Shown here piece after piece: positions 43,314 through 53,243 of a stretch of 64,000 bases of DNA. Numbering within the stretch: position 1 is the stretch's first letter; each line of letters begins with the position of its first letter. Origin of the DNA: JBBQED01 sp038320345 (GTDB lineage: Bacteria; Bacteroidota; Bacteroidia; AKYH767-A; OLB10); assembly GCA_038320345.1 (NCBI GenBank), contig JBBQED010000012.1:1-64000 (forward strand), given 5' to 3'. Below the pieces are notes generated by a model. It made no database searches. It saw only the letters and a list, made by a program, of their open reading frames with translations, and was not told where the DNA came from. The position numbers and the translations under genes were made by a program.

Positions 43314-44885
43314 ATGGCAGTTGCTGATCAGAAAGATTCAAAATTTAGTACCGATTCGGGAATAGAAATCAATAGAATTTATAAAGATGCTGTTGAGTTA
43401 AATGAAGATGCAGGAGACTTTCCTTATACACGAGGAGTGCAATCCGATATGTATCGCGGGAAATTATGGACCATGCGTCAGTATGCTGGATTTTCTACCG
43501 CTGAAGAAAGCAATCAACGTTATCACTATCTATTGAATCAAGGTACTACTGGACTTTCTGTTGCATTTGATTTGCCTACTCAGATTGGTTATGATTCTAG
43601 TCATGCCTTATCAGAAGGTGAAGTTGGAAAAGCGGGTGTTGCAATTGATACTTTAAAAGATATGGAGATCCTTTTTCAAGGTATTCAATTGGAAAAGATT
43701 ACAACATCAATGACAATTAATGCATCAGCTTCCGTATTGCTGAGCATGTATATAGCACTTGCGAAAAAACAAGGTGCTGATCTGAAAAATTTGTCTGGTA
43801 CGATTCAGAATGATATCCTGAAAGAATATGCAGCAAGAGGAACTTATATATATCCTCCTAAGCCAAGTATGCGTATCATCACTGATATTTTTGCATATTG
43901 TGGAAGAGAGTTACCGAAATGGAATACGATTTCAGTTTCCGGTTATCATATTCGTGAGGCAGGTGCAAATGCTGTGCAAGAATTAGCATTTACATTGGCC
44001 GATGGCAAAGCTTATTTGAAGGCTGCAATTGATGCTGGTTTAGATATTAATCAGTTTGCTCGACGCATTTCTTTTTTCTTTAATGCACATAATAATCTAT
44101 TTGAAGAAGTAGCGAAATTTCGTGCTGCTAGAAGAATGTGGGCGCAAATTACAACGGAATTGGGAGCTACTGATCCTAGAGCTAAAATGTTGCGTTTTCA
44201 TACACAAACGGGTGGTTCAACACTCACTGCACAACAACCTCAAAATAATATAATCCGCGTTACTATTCAAGCATTGGCAGCAGTAATGGGTGGTACACAA
44301 TCGCTGCATACTAATGGTTTCGATGAAGCTCTTGCATTACCAACAGAAGAAGCTGCACGAATCGCTTTACGTACCCAACAATTGATTGCCTTTGAAAGTG
44401 GGGTACCTTCCACGGTTGATCCACTGGGTGGAAGTTTTTATGTTGAAGCACTTACCAATGAAGTAGAAGCAAAAGCATGGGATTATATCCGTAGGATTGA
44501 TGAGATGGGAGGTGCCGTAAATGCTATAGAAGCTGGATTTATTCAGAAGGAAATAGCGATGTCAGCATATACTTATCAAAAGGATATTGAAAGCGGTGAA
44601 AAAGTAATTGTTGGTGTGAATAAATTTAATGTGGAAGAACCTCCTTTCCAAGATCTTTTTACCGTGGATGATAGTATTCGCAAAGTTCAAATAGATAAAA
44701 TACTACAAATAAAATCAACTAGAAATACTACTGATGTTGAAACGCATCTCGAAAAGCTTCGACAAGCAGCTATCGATGGGTCCAATGTAATGCCGCATAT
44801 TCTTTCTGCTGTTGAAGCATACGCTAGTCTAGGAGAAATTTGCGATGTAATGCGTGATGTTTTCGGAGAGTATACTGGTAACTAA
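43314..44885 (+). CDS. methylmalonyl-CoA mutase family large chain without B12 domain
   Basis: The 523-residue protein is the catalytic TIM-barrel part of acyl-CoA mutases: MYRGKLWTMRQYAGFSTAEESN, GLSVAFDLPTQIGYDS, IYPPKPSMRII, SVSGYHIREAGAN, HTQTGGSTLTAQQPQNN and EALALPTEEAARIALRTQQ. The Tyr of MYRGK and Arg of PSMRI, important for methylmalonyl-CoA, are kept. The C-terminal cobalamin-binding domain with DxHxxG is absent, so a separate small subunit must supply B12. It may be methylmalonyl-CoA mutase, or a relative such as ethylmalonyl-CoA or isobutyryl-CoA mutase. Confidence 0.88.
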   Translation: MAVADQKDSKFSTDSGIEINRIYKDAVELNEDAGDFPYTRGVQSDMYRGKLWTMRQYAGFSTAEESNQRYHYLLNQGTTGLSVAFDLPTQIGYDSSHALSEGEVGKAGVAIDTLKDMEILFQGIQLEKITTSMTINASASVLLSMYIALAKKQGADLKNLSGTIQNDILKEYAARGTYIYPPKPSMRIITDIFAYCGRELPKWNTISVSGYHIREAGANAVQELAFTLADGKAYLKAAIDAGLDINQFARRISFFFNAHNNLFEEVAKFRAARRMWAQITTELGATDPRAKMLRFHTQTGGSTLTAQQPQNNIIRVTIQALAAVMGGTQSLHTNGFDEALALPTEEAARIALRTQQLIAFESGVPSTVDPLGGSFYVEALTNEVEAKAWDYIRRIDEMGGAVNAIEAGFIQKEIAMSAYTYQKDIESGEKVIVGVNKFNVEEPPFQDLFTVDDSIRKVQIDKILQIKSTRNTTDVETHLEKLRQAAIDGSNVMPHILSAVEAYASLGEICDVMRDVFGEYTGN

Positions 44886-45048
44886 TACTGCATTCTTAAA
44901 GATTTTATCCTTGCAGATCTTTTTTATTTGCTTGCTGAGAGGATCGTCTATTACTTGATTTTTATTTCTACTTTAGTTGTGCCTTGAGATAATAGAGCAT
45001 CCTGAGGTAACGTTATAAATCTATTTACTGACCTTTAACTAAATTATC

Positions 45049-45981
45049 ATGAAATTTATAAGTTATGGAATCTTACTTATTTTAATTTCTAGTCATTTGA
45101 TGGCTCAGGATTCTGCACAATTGCAAGAAGCTAAAGCACTTGTAGAAAAGGAGAAATGGGCCCAAGCAAGTTCTGCTTACGATAAACTCATTGGAAAATT
45201 TCCAGACAATGATCAGCTCTATGTGGATCGAGGAAATTGTAATATAGAGTTGAAAAAATATCAGGAAGCATTAAACGATTTTACGATGGCTATTAAGTTA
45301 AATCCTAAAAATGCATCTGCTTATGAAAACCGTTCATCGGTGTTTTATGGTGCAAAGATGTATCAAGATGCGGTGAATGATCTGGATATGGCCATTAAAT
45401 ACGAATCGGTTGATTCAATTATTACTAAATCCTATGTGAATCGAATGAGTAATAATCTCGGATTACGAAATCTAAATGCTGTTGTGAAGGATGCGAACTT
45501 TGTACTTGCAAAAGATTCTATGAATTTGGGTGCGCTCAATAATATCGCTGTTGCTTATAATGAAATGGGTATGGCAAAAGAAGCATTGCCATATCTGTAT
45601 AAAATTGTTGCTGCCGATAGTGCTGATTTTGGGGGTATGATGAATATAGGATTTGTACTGCTGTCGCTTGAACAATATGATGAAGCTATAAAGTATCTCG
45701 ATAAAGCCGAAAAGCTTGATCCCACAATGGCATATACCTATAGCAATCGAGGTTATGCGAAAATGAAAAAAGGAGATCTCAATGGTGCAATGAAGGATGT
45801 GAATAAGTCGATTGTTATGAATGGAAGGAATTCTTATGCTTTCAGAAATCGTGCGTTGATTTTTCTTGAAATGAAAAAGGAAGATAAGGCCTGTGAGGAT
45901 ATCAAGAAATCATTGGAACTCGGGTTCGCAGAGCAATATGGTGATGAAGTCTCAAATCTTTCTAAAAAGTATTGTAAATAA
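45049..45981 (+). CDS. secreted TPR protein
   Basis: The 310-residue protein has a signal peptide (MKFISYGILLILISSHLMAQ) and about seven TPR units through its length (AQASSAYDKLIGKFPDNDQLYVDRG, then KYQEALNDFTMAIKLNPKNASAYENR and further). Such repeats form protein-binding superhelices. No catalytic domain is present. It stands 39 bases before the TPR/MORN gene and opens a four-gene run of exported proteins ending at 53203; a shared role in the periplasm or at the outer membrane is inference. Confidence 0.82.
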   Translation: MKFISYGILLILISSHLMAQDSAQLQEAKALVEKEKWAQASSAYDKLIGKFPDNDQLYVDRGNCNIELKKYQEALNDFTMAIKLNPKNASAYENRSSVFYGAKMYQDAVNDLDMAIKYESVDSIITKSYVNRMSNNLGLRNLNAVVKDANFVLAKDSMNLGALNNIAVAYNEMGMAKEALPYLYKIVAADSADFGGMMNIGFVLLSLEQYDEAIKYLDKAEKLDPTMAYTYSNRGYAKMKKGDLNGAMKDVNKSIVMNGRNSYAFRNRALIFLEMKKEDKACEDIKKSLELGFAEQYGDEVSNLSKKYCK

Positions 45982-46020
45982 AATGCTAGTATTTCTACTA
46001 AGTATTAATCTATCTAAATC

Positions 46021-49000
46021 ATGAAGTTATTTGTTCGATTTTGTTTGATCATAAGTACTTTGTTGTGCTCGCTGAATAATGTATCTGCGCAAAAAAATCA
46101 AGATCCTCCTCCTGATCCCCGTGTCGGTGGAGTAATGGATGAGTTTCTAGCAAACTATAAAAAGGGAGATTATGAAGAGAGTTTGAAAATATTGTCTAAC
46201 GTTCCAGCTTCGGACACCGCTTATGTTTTCTATCTCGATAGAAAGGCAACAGTTTGTCTGGTTAAAAATAGTTTCGATTCTTGTAGCCAGTTAGCGATGG
46301 AAGGACTTCGATATAGTTCAATTTATAAACGGCATTTTTATGAATTATTGGCAGGCGCTTATGATGGTAAAAAAGATTATGAAAAAGCACTGTCCGTTAT
46401 TGAACAGGGAAAGAAAGATTTTCCCTATTATGCTAGATTTTTTTATGAACAAGGATTAGTTTACTTGCATCAAAAGGATACGACAAAGGCAGTGGAGAGT
46501 TTTCAAAAATCAGTTGAAATGAATCCATATAATGCAGACGCTCATTATCAACTCGGAGTGATTTGCATGAATAATAATTTGTTGATTCCTGCAATGCTTT
46601 CTTTACAAACATCTTTACTGATGGAACCAGCAGGCGATAACAGCTTTAACGCTTTATCTCGTTATGAGAAATTATCAAAGGGTGATTGGTCGGTTTCTGC
46701 TGATTCTATGAGCTATCATCTTCCGAAAGGAACCAATAACTTCGAAGAGCTTGAGCAAATTATTCGCTCCAAAGTTGCTTTGGATGTGAGTTATAAAACA
46801 TCGATTAAATTACCTTACCTTACTGTTACAAAACAATTGCAAGTCCTACTCGAAAAACTTACCTATGATCCAGCCGATAAAGGATTCTGGATGCAATATT
46901 ATGTGCCCTATTATCTGAAAATGTGGAAAGCAAAACAATATGAACCTTTTGCTTACTATATGTTTAATTCTATTAGCGATGTAAACTCTCAGAAAGAAAT
47001 TAAAAAACATACTGCCGATATTAAGGAGATGGCTGAATTCTCAACGGTCCACTTTAATGAGGTACGATTGAACTTCTGGAAAGAAAATAATCTTACTAAA
47101 CTAAACCCCATTTTCAGTTCTAATAGTGCATTGATTGCAGAAGGTGTTTTGAATGCGAAAGGGGATAAAACGATCGGTCATTGGAAGCATTATCATACTA
47201 CGGGTTTGTTAAAATCGGAAGGTGATTATACCAATAATGGAGAATTTAGCGGTACTTGGAAATTCTATTATAATACAGGCGAAATTAAAAGTATTGAAAA
47301 TTATAATGATGGTGTGTTAACGGATTCTTTGATTACATTTTATAAAAATGGAAATCGTGGTGAAGCAAGCTTAATTAAAGCTGGATTGATAAGTGGTGTT
47401 AGTGTAGGATTTTTTGAGATGGGTGCAACATCAGGCATTGTTCCTATGAAAGATGGAAAGAAAAACGGAATTGCTACCTATTATTATGATAATGGGATGA
47501 TGCAATATACCTGTAACTATATTAATGATGTGATGGATGGGAAGTTTCAATCCTTCTACCAAAATGGAAGTAGGAAAGATGAGTATAGTTATGTAAATGG
47601 ATCTATCACTGGCCATGTTAAAACCTACCATCCTAACAATACAATGAAAAGTGAGGGAGAGTATAAATCAGATTTGATAGATGGTAATTGGAAATACTAT
47701 AGTGATAAAGGAACAATTGAAAAAGAAGGTACTTTCAAATCAGGGAAAGAGGATGGTGTCTGGAAAGAGTATTTCGAAAATGGAAAGGTCGATAATGAAT
47801 CAAATTATGAAGGGGGAAACAGCATTGGAACTGATAATTATTATGATAAAGATGGTGCGCTCTGGAGTACGATCGATTATAACAAAGGAATCCCTAAAAA
47901 ATATTCCTATTTCGATAAATCAGGGAAGCTTCTGAGCGAGTGTTTAGTGAAAGGAGAGGTATTGAATCTTGATTCGTATTATCCCGATGGTTGTAAATTT
48001 AGAACAGGGAAATTGGTGAATGGATCCAGAGATGGAAAATGGACTACTTGGAATCATTTTGGAAAACTCCAATCTGAGGAGTATTATTCAAATCAGAAAA
48101 TGGATGGTGTAGCAAAGTACTATGATAATTCTGGAGCACTTTCAAGTGAGATTTCATATGAGAAGGGGCAAAGAAACGGACTCGCAAAAGAATTTCATAA
48201 GAATGGTGCTGTAAGTAAACAAGGATGGTATCTCAATGATGAATTACAAGGCGAGTGGAGAGAATATTTTATGGATAGTACTTTAAATGAAACGTATGGA
48301 TATTTTGATGGGAAATTAAACGGCCCTTATCTTCGTTTTGATCCTAAAGGAAGAGTTTATAAGAACTTCTTTTATGAGAATGGTGAACTTTATAGGTATA
48401 CATCTCAAGATACCTTAGGAAATAATCTGGTGGACATGAATACTTCTACCGGGAATTTAAAATTTAATACCCTTCATCTGAATAAAAAAATTGAAGATGA
48501 ATTAAGTTATAAGTATGGAACACTGGATGGAGAAATTAAACAATTTTCTGCCAATGGAAAATTACACCGCTCAACTATGTATCGTAACGGTGAAAAAAAT
48601 GGACCCTATAAATATTATAATTGGGAGGGTACATTAACGGAGGAAGGATTTTTCAAAAATGGGGACCGTGATAGTCTATATACTTTCTATGAAGATGGAA
48701 AGAAATTAGTGAACGCAACTTACCTAAACGGAGAGCTGGAGGGGATAAGGACTTGGTATTATCCGGATGGTAAAATTGATAGTAAAGCAGAGTTTAGCAA
48801 TGGTGACCGTGAGGGCTATAGCTTTTATTATGCTGAAGATGGTAAACTGAGATGTAGATTTCTATATCATGAAAACCGTGTGCAGTCTTATTCTTATTTG
48901 TCCCCGGATAGTACTTTTGTTCCAGAAATTCCGTTAACATTGAGTTCAGGCGATGTGAAAGCATTTTTCCGAGATGGAAAAGTTTCTCTTCAGATGACCT

Positions 49001-49314
49001 TTAAAAATAACTGGTATGATGGTCCTTATAAAGAGTACAATGGAAATGGAAAACTTACCAATGATTGTTTTTATATTAAACATGAGTTGAATGGCAAGAT
49101 TCATACATACTATCCGGATGGAACTTTAAAGTCTGATGAGAATTATATTTTGGATGAAAAAAATGGGGTTTTCAATCATTACAATCCTAAAGGAATCTTA
49201 GTTAAACAATTCACTTATTACTACGACATTTTACATGGACCAGCCAAAATTTATGATGCTACTGGTAAACTAATTAAATCCATTCAATTTTATAACAACG
49301 AACCATATGAATAA
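46021..49314 (+). CDS. secreted TPR and MORN-repeat protein
   Basis: The 1097-residue protein has a signal peptide (ending near VSAQ) and TPR repeats at about 30-210. A middle region leads to a long array of MORN_2-type repeats from about residue 365 to the end. The repeats are about 23 residues long with the pattern GxWkxYyxnGxlxxexxyxnGxxdG (examples: DGVWKEYFENGKVDNES and NGPYKYYNWEGTLTEEG). I count well over 20 units; several near 470 and 800-830 are degenerate. This is the YwqK-like form. The next gene starts inside its last codons (8-base overlap). Function is unknown; a repetitive beta-scaffold for binding is likely. Confidence 0.85.
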   Translation: MKLFVRFCLIISTLLCSLNNVSAQKNQDPPPDPRVGGVMDEFLANYKKGDYEESLKILSNVPASDTAYVFYLDRKATVCLVKNSFDSCSQLAMEGLRYSSIYKRHFYELLAGAYDGKKDYEKALSVIEQGKKDFPYYARFFYEQGLVYLHQKDTTKAVESFQKSVEMNPYNADAHYQLGVICMNNNLLIPAMLSLQTSLLMEPAGDNSFNALSRYEKLSKGDWSVSADSMSYHLPKGTNNFEELEQIIRSKVALDVSYKTSIKLPYLTVTKQLQVLLEKLTYDPADKGFWMQYYVPYYLKMWKAKQYEPFAYYMFNSISDVNSQKEIKKHTADIKEMAEFSTVHFNEVRLNFWKENNLTKLNPIFSSNSALIAEGVLNAKGDKTIGHWKHYHTTGLLKSEGDYTNNGEFSGTWKFYYNTGEIKSIENYNDGVLTDSLITFYKNGNRGEASLIKAGLISGVSVGFFEMGATSGIVPMKDGKKNGIATYYYDNGMMQYTCNYINDVMDGKFQSFYQNGSRKDEYSYVNGSITGHVKTYHPNNTMKSEGEYKSDLIDGNWKYYSDKGTIEKEGTFKSGKEDGVWKEYFENGKVDNESNYEGGNSIGTDNYYDKDGALWSTIDYNKGIPKKYSYFDKSGKLLSECLVKGEVLNLDSYYPDGCKFRTGKLVNGSRDGKWTTWNHFGKLQSEEYYSNQKMDGVAKYYDNSGALSSEISYEKGQRNGLAKEFHKNGAVSKQGWYLNDELQGEWREYFMDSTLNETYGYFDGKLNGPYLRFDPKGRVYKNFFYENGELYRYTSQDTLGNNLVDMNTSTGNLKFNTLHLNKKIEDELSYKYGTLDGEIKQFSANGKLHRSTMYRNGEKNGPYKYYNWEGTLTEEGFFKNGDRDSLYTFYEDGKKLVNATYLNGELEGIRTWYYPDGKIDSKAEFSNGDREGYSFYYAEDGKLRCRFLYHENRVQSYSYLSPDSTFVPEIPLTLSSGDVKAFFRDGKVSLQMTFKNNWYDGPYKEYNGNGKLTNDCFYIKHELNGKIHTYYPDGTLKSDENYILDEKNGVFNHYNPKGILVKQFTYYYDILHGPAKIYDATGKLIKSIQFYNNEPYE

Positions 49315-51241
49315 AGTGGCCCGGATTTGGGTGTTGCTGATTTTGTTTTCTGTTGGGCATGTTTCTGCACAGCCTGCATTCAATTTTGCAGATATTAAAA
49401 AGGCGAATCCACAGGAGGATGTATGTGTGCTTAAGCAGAAGGAAAGCGTAACTATTTTTCAGAAGAAAGATATTTTTAAAATCGTTTCTGATAATGAATC
49501 CGATATTCTTTACCTGACAGAGAAGGCCACACACATGTCGGAGAAGTCGATATTTTATTATGATAAGATGTCTTCTATTTCCGATATTGTAGCTAAAACT
49601 TGGATTCCAAATGGCTCCAAAATGAAAAGTCTGAATGTGGATGAAGACCGCATTTATACACGTAAGCCAGTGAAAGAAGGAATATTCTTTGATGATTTCA
49701 TGGAAAAGTATTTTAACTATCCCGCATTGCAAGAAGGTGCCGTTTCATCATTAAGATATAAAGAAGAATCATTCGATCCTCATTTTCTCGGATCTTTTTA
49801 TTTTGGACGCTATGTTCCAGTCGCTTCTTCAGAATATAAAGTAACATTCCCTGAAAATGTTAGAGTGAAGTATCTCCTGAAAGATAAAGATCATGCTGTG
49901 AATTTTAAAGAGGAGAAAAGCAAAGGATTAGTCACCTATACATTTACGGCAACCAATGTTAAAACGTACGCCAGTGAAGATGATGCTCCTGATTTAAGTT
50001 ATGTAACTCCACATGTGATTATTTATATTGATAGTTACGATCTGAATGGAAAATCAATGCCTGTTTTGAATGGATTACCGGAATTATATAAATGGTATAC
50101 AGGTTTATTAGGAAAAATGAAGAATGAGAAATCACCAGAACTTAAAGCACTCTCAGATTCACTTACTTTCGGTCTAACTACTAAGGAAGATAAAGTAAGG
50201 AAGATATTTTATTGGGTTCAAGATAATATTCGCTACATCGCTTTTGAAGAAGGATTGGGTGGATTTGTTCCTCGTGAACCCGTCGATATCTATCATAAGC
50301 GATTCGGCGACTGTAAAGACAAAACAGTAATTTTAGTATCACTGTTAAATGAAGCCGGAATTACTGCTTATCCAGCATGGATTGGAACCCGTGATATTCC
50401 TTATAATTATACTGATTTGGCAAATCCTGCTGTTAGTAATCATATGATTGTTGTAATGCCCGATAATCAGGGATGGCAGTTTCTTGACGGCACTTCAGTG
50501 CATCTTCCTTTTGGAATGCCTACTTCCATGATTCAAGGTAAAGAAGCGATGGTAAATCTTTCTGCCGACTCATTCGTGGTTGTTAAAGTACCGGAAATGG
50601 ATCGTCACCGAAATTTGATGAGTGAATATTACAAGTTTACATTGACGGATAGAAAAGTAGAAGGTATAGGGTCTCAATCATGGTGGGGATATCCGAATCA
50701 ATCTTTATTCTATAATTTGAATCAGCTCAGTGAATCAAAGCGTACGGAAGTTATGCAGAAAGGATTGGATATCGGCAATAATAAATACTCTGCATCTGAG
50801 GTAGAGTTCAAACAATATGGCAACCGTGATTCTGCTCTTACTGTTCAATTTAAATTCGATATTAGTGATTATGTGAGCGAAGCTGATAATCAGACCTACC
50901 TAAATATGCATCTTAAAAAACCATTTTTAGGGGATAAGATGGATCTGAAAAAGAGAGAGAATGATCGCGTTTTTGATTATAAATCGACCGATAGTATTGT
51001 CGTTATTTTTGACATCCCTTCCGATTATTCAGTTGTGGAATTACCATCAAATCGTAATTACTCCAATCCTGATTTTGGATTTTCAGTTAAATATAAAAGG
51101 GAAGGGGATAAAGTGATTTTGCATCGTGAAGTTTGGATTGATACTTTATTACTGACCAAAGATAAATTCCCTAAATGGAATGAAATGATCGATCAATTAA
51201 CTTTGGCGTATAAAGACCTCCTTATCATTAAAAAGAAATAA
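49307..51241 (+). CDS. secreted DUF3857 / transglutaminase-like protein
   Basis: The 644-residue protein has a signal peptide (MNKVARIWVLLILFSVGHVSAQ), an N-terminal DUF3857 beta domain (about 55-260) and a transglutaminase-like domain with the triad Cys336 (FGDCKDKT), His379 (SNHMIV) and Asp394 (FLDGT). A C-terminal beta domain (about 430-640) follows. The intact triad suggests it is active, as a protease, amidase or cross-linker on an unknown periplasmic substrate. It overlaps the MORN gene by 8 bases, and its paralogue follows after 9 bases, so the three are cotranscribed. Confidence 0.88.
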   Translation: MNKVARIWVLLILFSVGHVSAQPAFNFADIKKANPQEDVCVLKQKESVTIFQKKDIFKIVSDNESDILYLTEKATHMSEKSIFYYDKMSSISDIVAKTWIPNGSKMKSLNVDEDRIYTRKPVKEGIFFDDFMEKYFNYPALQEGAVSSLRYKEESFDPHFLGSFYFGRYVPVASSEYKVTFPENVRVKYLLKDKDHAVNFKEEKSKGLVTYTFTATNVKTYASEDDAPDLSYVTPHVIIYIDSYDLNGKSMPVLNGLPELYKWYTGLLGKMKNEKSPELKALSDSLTFGLTTKEDKVRKIFYWVQDNIRYIAFEEGLGGFVPREPVDIYHKRFGDCKDKTVILVSLLNEAGITAYPAWIGTRDIPYNYTDLANPAVSNHMIVVMPDNQGWQFLDGTSVHLPFGMPTSMIQGKEAMVNLSADSFVVVKVPEMDRHRNLMSEYYKFTLTDRKVEGIGSQSWWGYPNQSLFYNLNQLSESKRTEVMQKGLDIGNNKYSASEVEFKQYGNRDSALTVQFKFDISDYVSEADNQTYLNMHLKKPFLGDKMDLKKRENDRVFDYKSTDSIVVIFDIPSDYSVVELPSNRNYSNPDFGFSVKYKREGDKVILHREVWIDTLLLTKDKFPKWNEMIDQLTLAYKDLLIIKKK

Positions 51242-51250
51242 TTCAATTTT

Positions 51251-53203
51251 ATGCAATTACGTTCCCTCTTAATTCTTACAGTTTTATTAGTTTCATTTTC
51301 TGTTGCCAATGCGCAGTTGTACGAAACCCGCAATTATAGTCTTTCCGACAAACCTGTTCCAGCTCTTTTATCTGCAGGAGAAAAAAAAGAATCATCAGTA
51401 GTAATTACAGATAAAAGAGTGACAGAATATATCTTTAATAAAAAAGAAGAACTCGAAGTTTACTATACTCGTCATCGTTTTATACACATCAATGAGCAAG
51501 GTGCCGTTGAAGACTATAACCGCATTTATTTACCAGTTTCGGATCCTGCCGACCTAGTAGTCTTGAAAGCAAGGTCAATATCTAAATCAGGAAAAGTGAC
51601 CGAGATGTTTAAGGGGGATATGAAAAAGATTACTGAGGATGGCAGTGATTATCTTATCCTCGCTGTAGAGGGACTAGAGAAAGATGCGGAGCTAGAGTAT
51701 TTTTATACGATTAAAATAAATCCTAAGTTATTCCTTACCGAGCGATTGCAATCCAATACGTATACACGTCATGTTGAACTTTCGATTATCAGTCCTCAAA
51801 ATTTAGTTTTTGAAGCGAAAGCATATAATCTTCCCGTGCTCCAAACGGATACTGTTCTTGGTGAAAAACGATATTTGAATATTGTTAAAGATTCAATTGC
51901 TCCGCTAGAGTCGGAAAAGTATAGTTCTTATCAAGCAAATTTATTACGAATAGAAATCAAACTCATTAAGAACCTCAATCGTGATAATACCCGTCTCTAT
52001 ACTTGGGCCGATGCAGGGAGAAGATTCTATCAAATATCTCATGAGCAGGAAAAATCAGCAAAGAAAGATATTGAAAAGTTAGCTTCTAAATTAAAGTTGA
52101 AAGGAAAACTGCATGAGGAGCAGATTAAAATTGTAGAGAATTTTATAAAAACTACAATTAATATTAAATCGACAGGTGAAGAAGAAACTATTGGTTTAAT
52201 GCTCAAGCGAAATTATGGATCAGAGCAGAATGTACTTTCCCTCTGCATCTTGATGTTTGAATATCTTGAAATTCCCAATGAATTGGTGTTAACTGCAAAT
52301 CGTTTTGATGCTGCATTCGATCCAGATTTTGATACCTGGAATTATTTAGATAAATACTTGATCTATTTTCCAGAAAGCAAAAAATATATGGATCCTGTTT
52401 CCTATTTCTACCGCTATGGCATGGTGCCTTATCTTTATACTGGAACAAAAGGACTTTTTATAAAGAAAGTAACGATTGGTGATGTTTCAAATGGGGTCGT
52501 CTCAGTAAAAAATATTGAAAGTATTGATCCTGCTGCGAATTATGATAATATGTCAGTTGACGTATCATTTCCTGCTACTTTGGATAATGTCATCATGCAT
52601 TATAAACGCGAGATGGGCGGTTATGCAGATAATGGAATTCGTGCTTCCTGCTTTTATGCTAGCGAAGAAGATCGTGATAAAATCGCGAAAGAATTTATTG
52701 AGTCTTCTTTTAAGGATGTGAAAATTGAAAATACAAAAGTTTCCAATTTTAATCTCACCAATAACGAATATGAACTGCCTTTTATAATTGAGAGTGATCT
52801 TTCCGTTAATACTTTACTAGAAAATGCAAGTACCAATGTGCTCTTTTCAATCGGTGATGTTATCGGACCTCAGGAAGAAATGTATCAGGAAAAGAAAAGA
52901 CAAAGTGATATTGACGTTACTTACTGTCATTCGTATAAAAGAGAAATTAATGTTGAAATCCCTCAAGGTTATTCAGTAAAAGGATTAGAGAAACTTAATA
53001 TCGATTACACTTATACGGATGGTGAAAAGCCATTAATGGGATTTGTTTCGACGTATAAGCAGGTGGGAAATAAAATTAGCATTACGATCAATGAATATTA
53101 TTTAGCATTGAAGTTGCCGCCGTCTAAAATTGATGATTATAAAAAAGTAGTGAATGCCGCCGCTGATTTTAACAAAATCAAATTGGTGTTCGTAAAGGGC
53201 TAA
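51251..53203 (+). CDS. secreted DUF3857 protein, inactive transglutaminase-like paralogue
   Basis: The 650-residue protein has a signal peptide (MQLRSLLILTVLLVSFSVANAQ) and the same layout as its upstream neighbour: DUF3857 domain (about 55-240), a transglutaminase-like middle and a C-terminal beta domain. Where the neighbour has FGDCKDK, this one has YGSEQNV (about 322-328), so the Cys is lost. The His of SNHMIV is also not kept (YLDKYLIYF); only the Asp (YMDPVS, 381) remains. It is probably a non-catalytic partner or binding protein. No frameshift is seen, so it is under selection to stay open. Confidence 0.82.
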   Translation: MQLRSLLILTVLLVSFSVANAQLYETRNYSLSDKPVPALLSAGEKKESSVVITDKRVTEYIFNKKEELEVYYTRHRFIHINEQGAVEDYNRIYLPVSDPADLVVLKARSISKSGKVTEMFKGDMKKITEDGSDYLILAVEGLEKDAELEYFYTIKINPKLFLTERLQSNTYTRHVELSIISPQNLVFEAKAYNLPVLQTDTVLGEKRYLNIVKDSIAPLESEKYSSYQANLLRIEIKLIKNLNRDNTRLYTWADAGRRFYQISHEQEKSAKKDIEKLASKLKLKGKLHEEQIKIVENFIKTTINIKSTGEEETIGLMLKRNYGSEQNVLSLCILMFEYLEIPNELVLTANRFDAAFDPDFDTWNYLDKYLIYFPESKKYMDPVSYFYRYGMVPYLYTGTKGLFIKKVTIGDVSNGVVSVKNIESIDPAANYDNMSVDVSFPATLDNVIMHYKREMGGYADNGIRASCFYASEEDRDKIAKEFIESSFKDVKIENTKVSNFNLTNNEYELPFIIESDLSVNTLLENASTNVLFSIGDVIGPQEEMYQEKKRQSDIDVTYCHSYKREINVEIPQGYSVKGLEKLNIDYTYTDGEKPLMGFVSTYKQVGNKISITINEYYLALKLPPSKIDDYKKVVNAAADFNKIKLVFVKG

Positions 53204-53243
53204 TTGAAAAATCTTAGTCAATAAAATTTCCGAATTTAGCAGT

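Noticed and set aside
47681..47935. 84-codon frame inside the MORN gene
   Set aside because: A shifted frame produced by the repeated DNA; the main frame is continuous.
45049..53203. Toxin-antitoxin system suggested by the YwqK name for MORN proteins
   Set aside because: The protein is exported and over 1000 residues long, and no toxin gene is near; the antitoxin label is an annotation habit.
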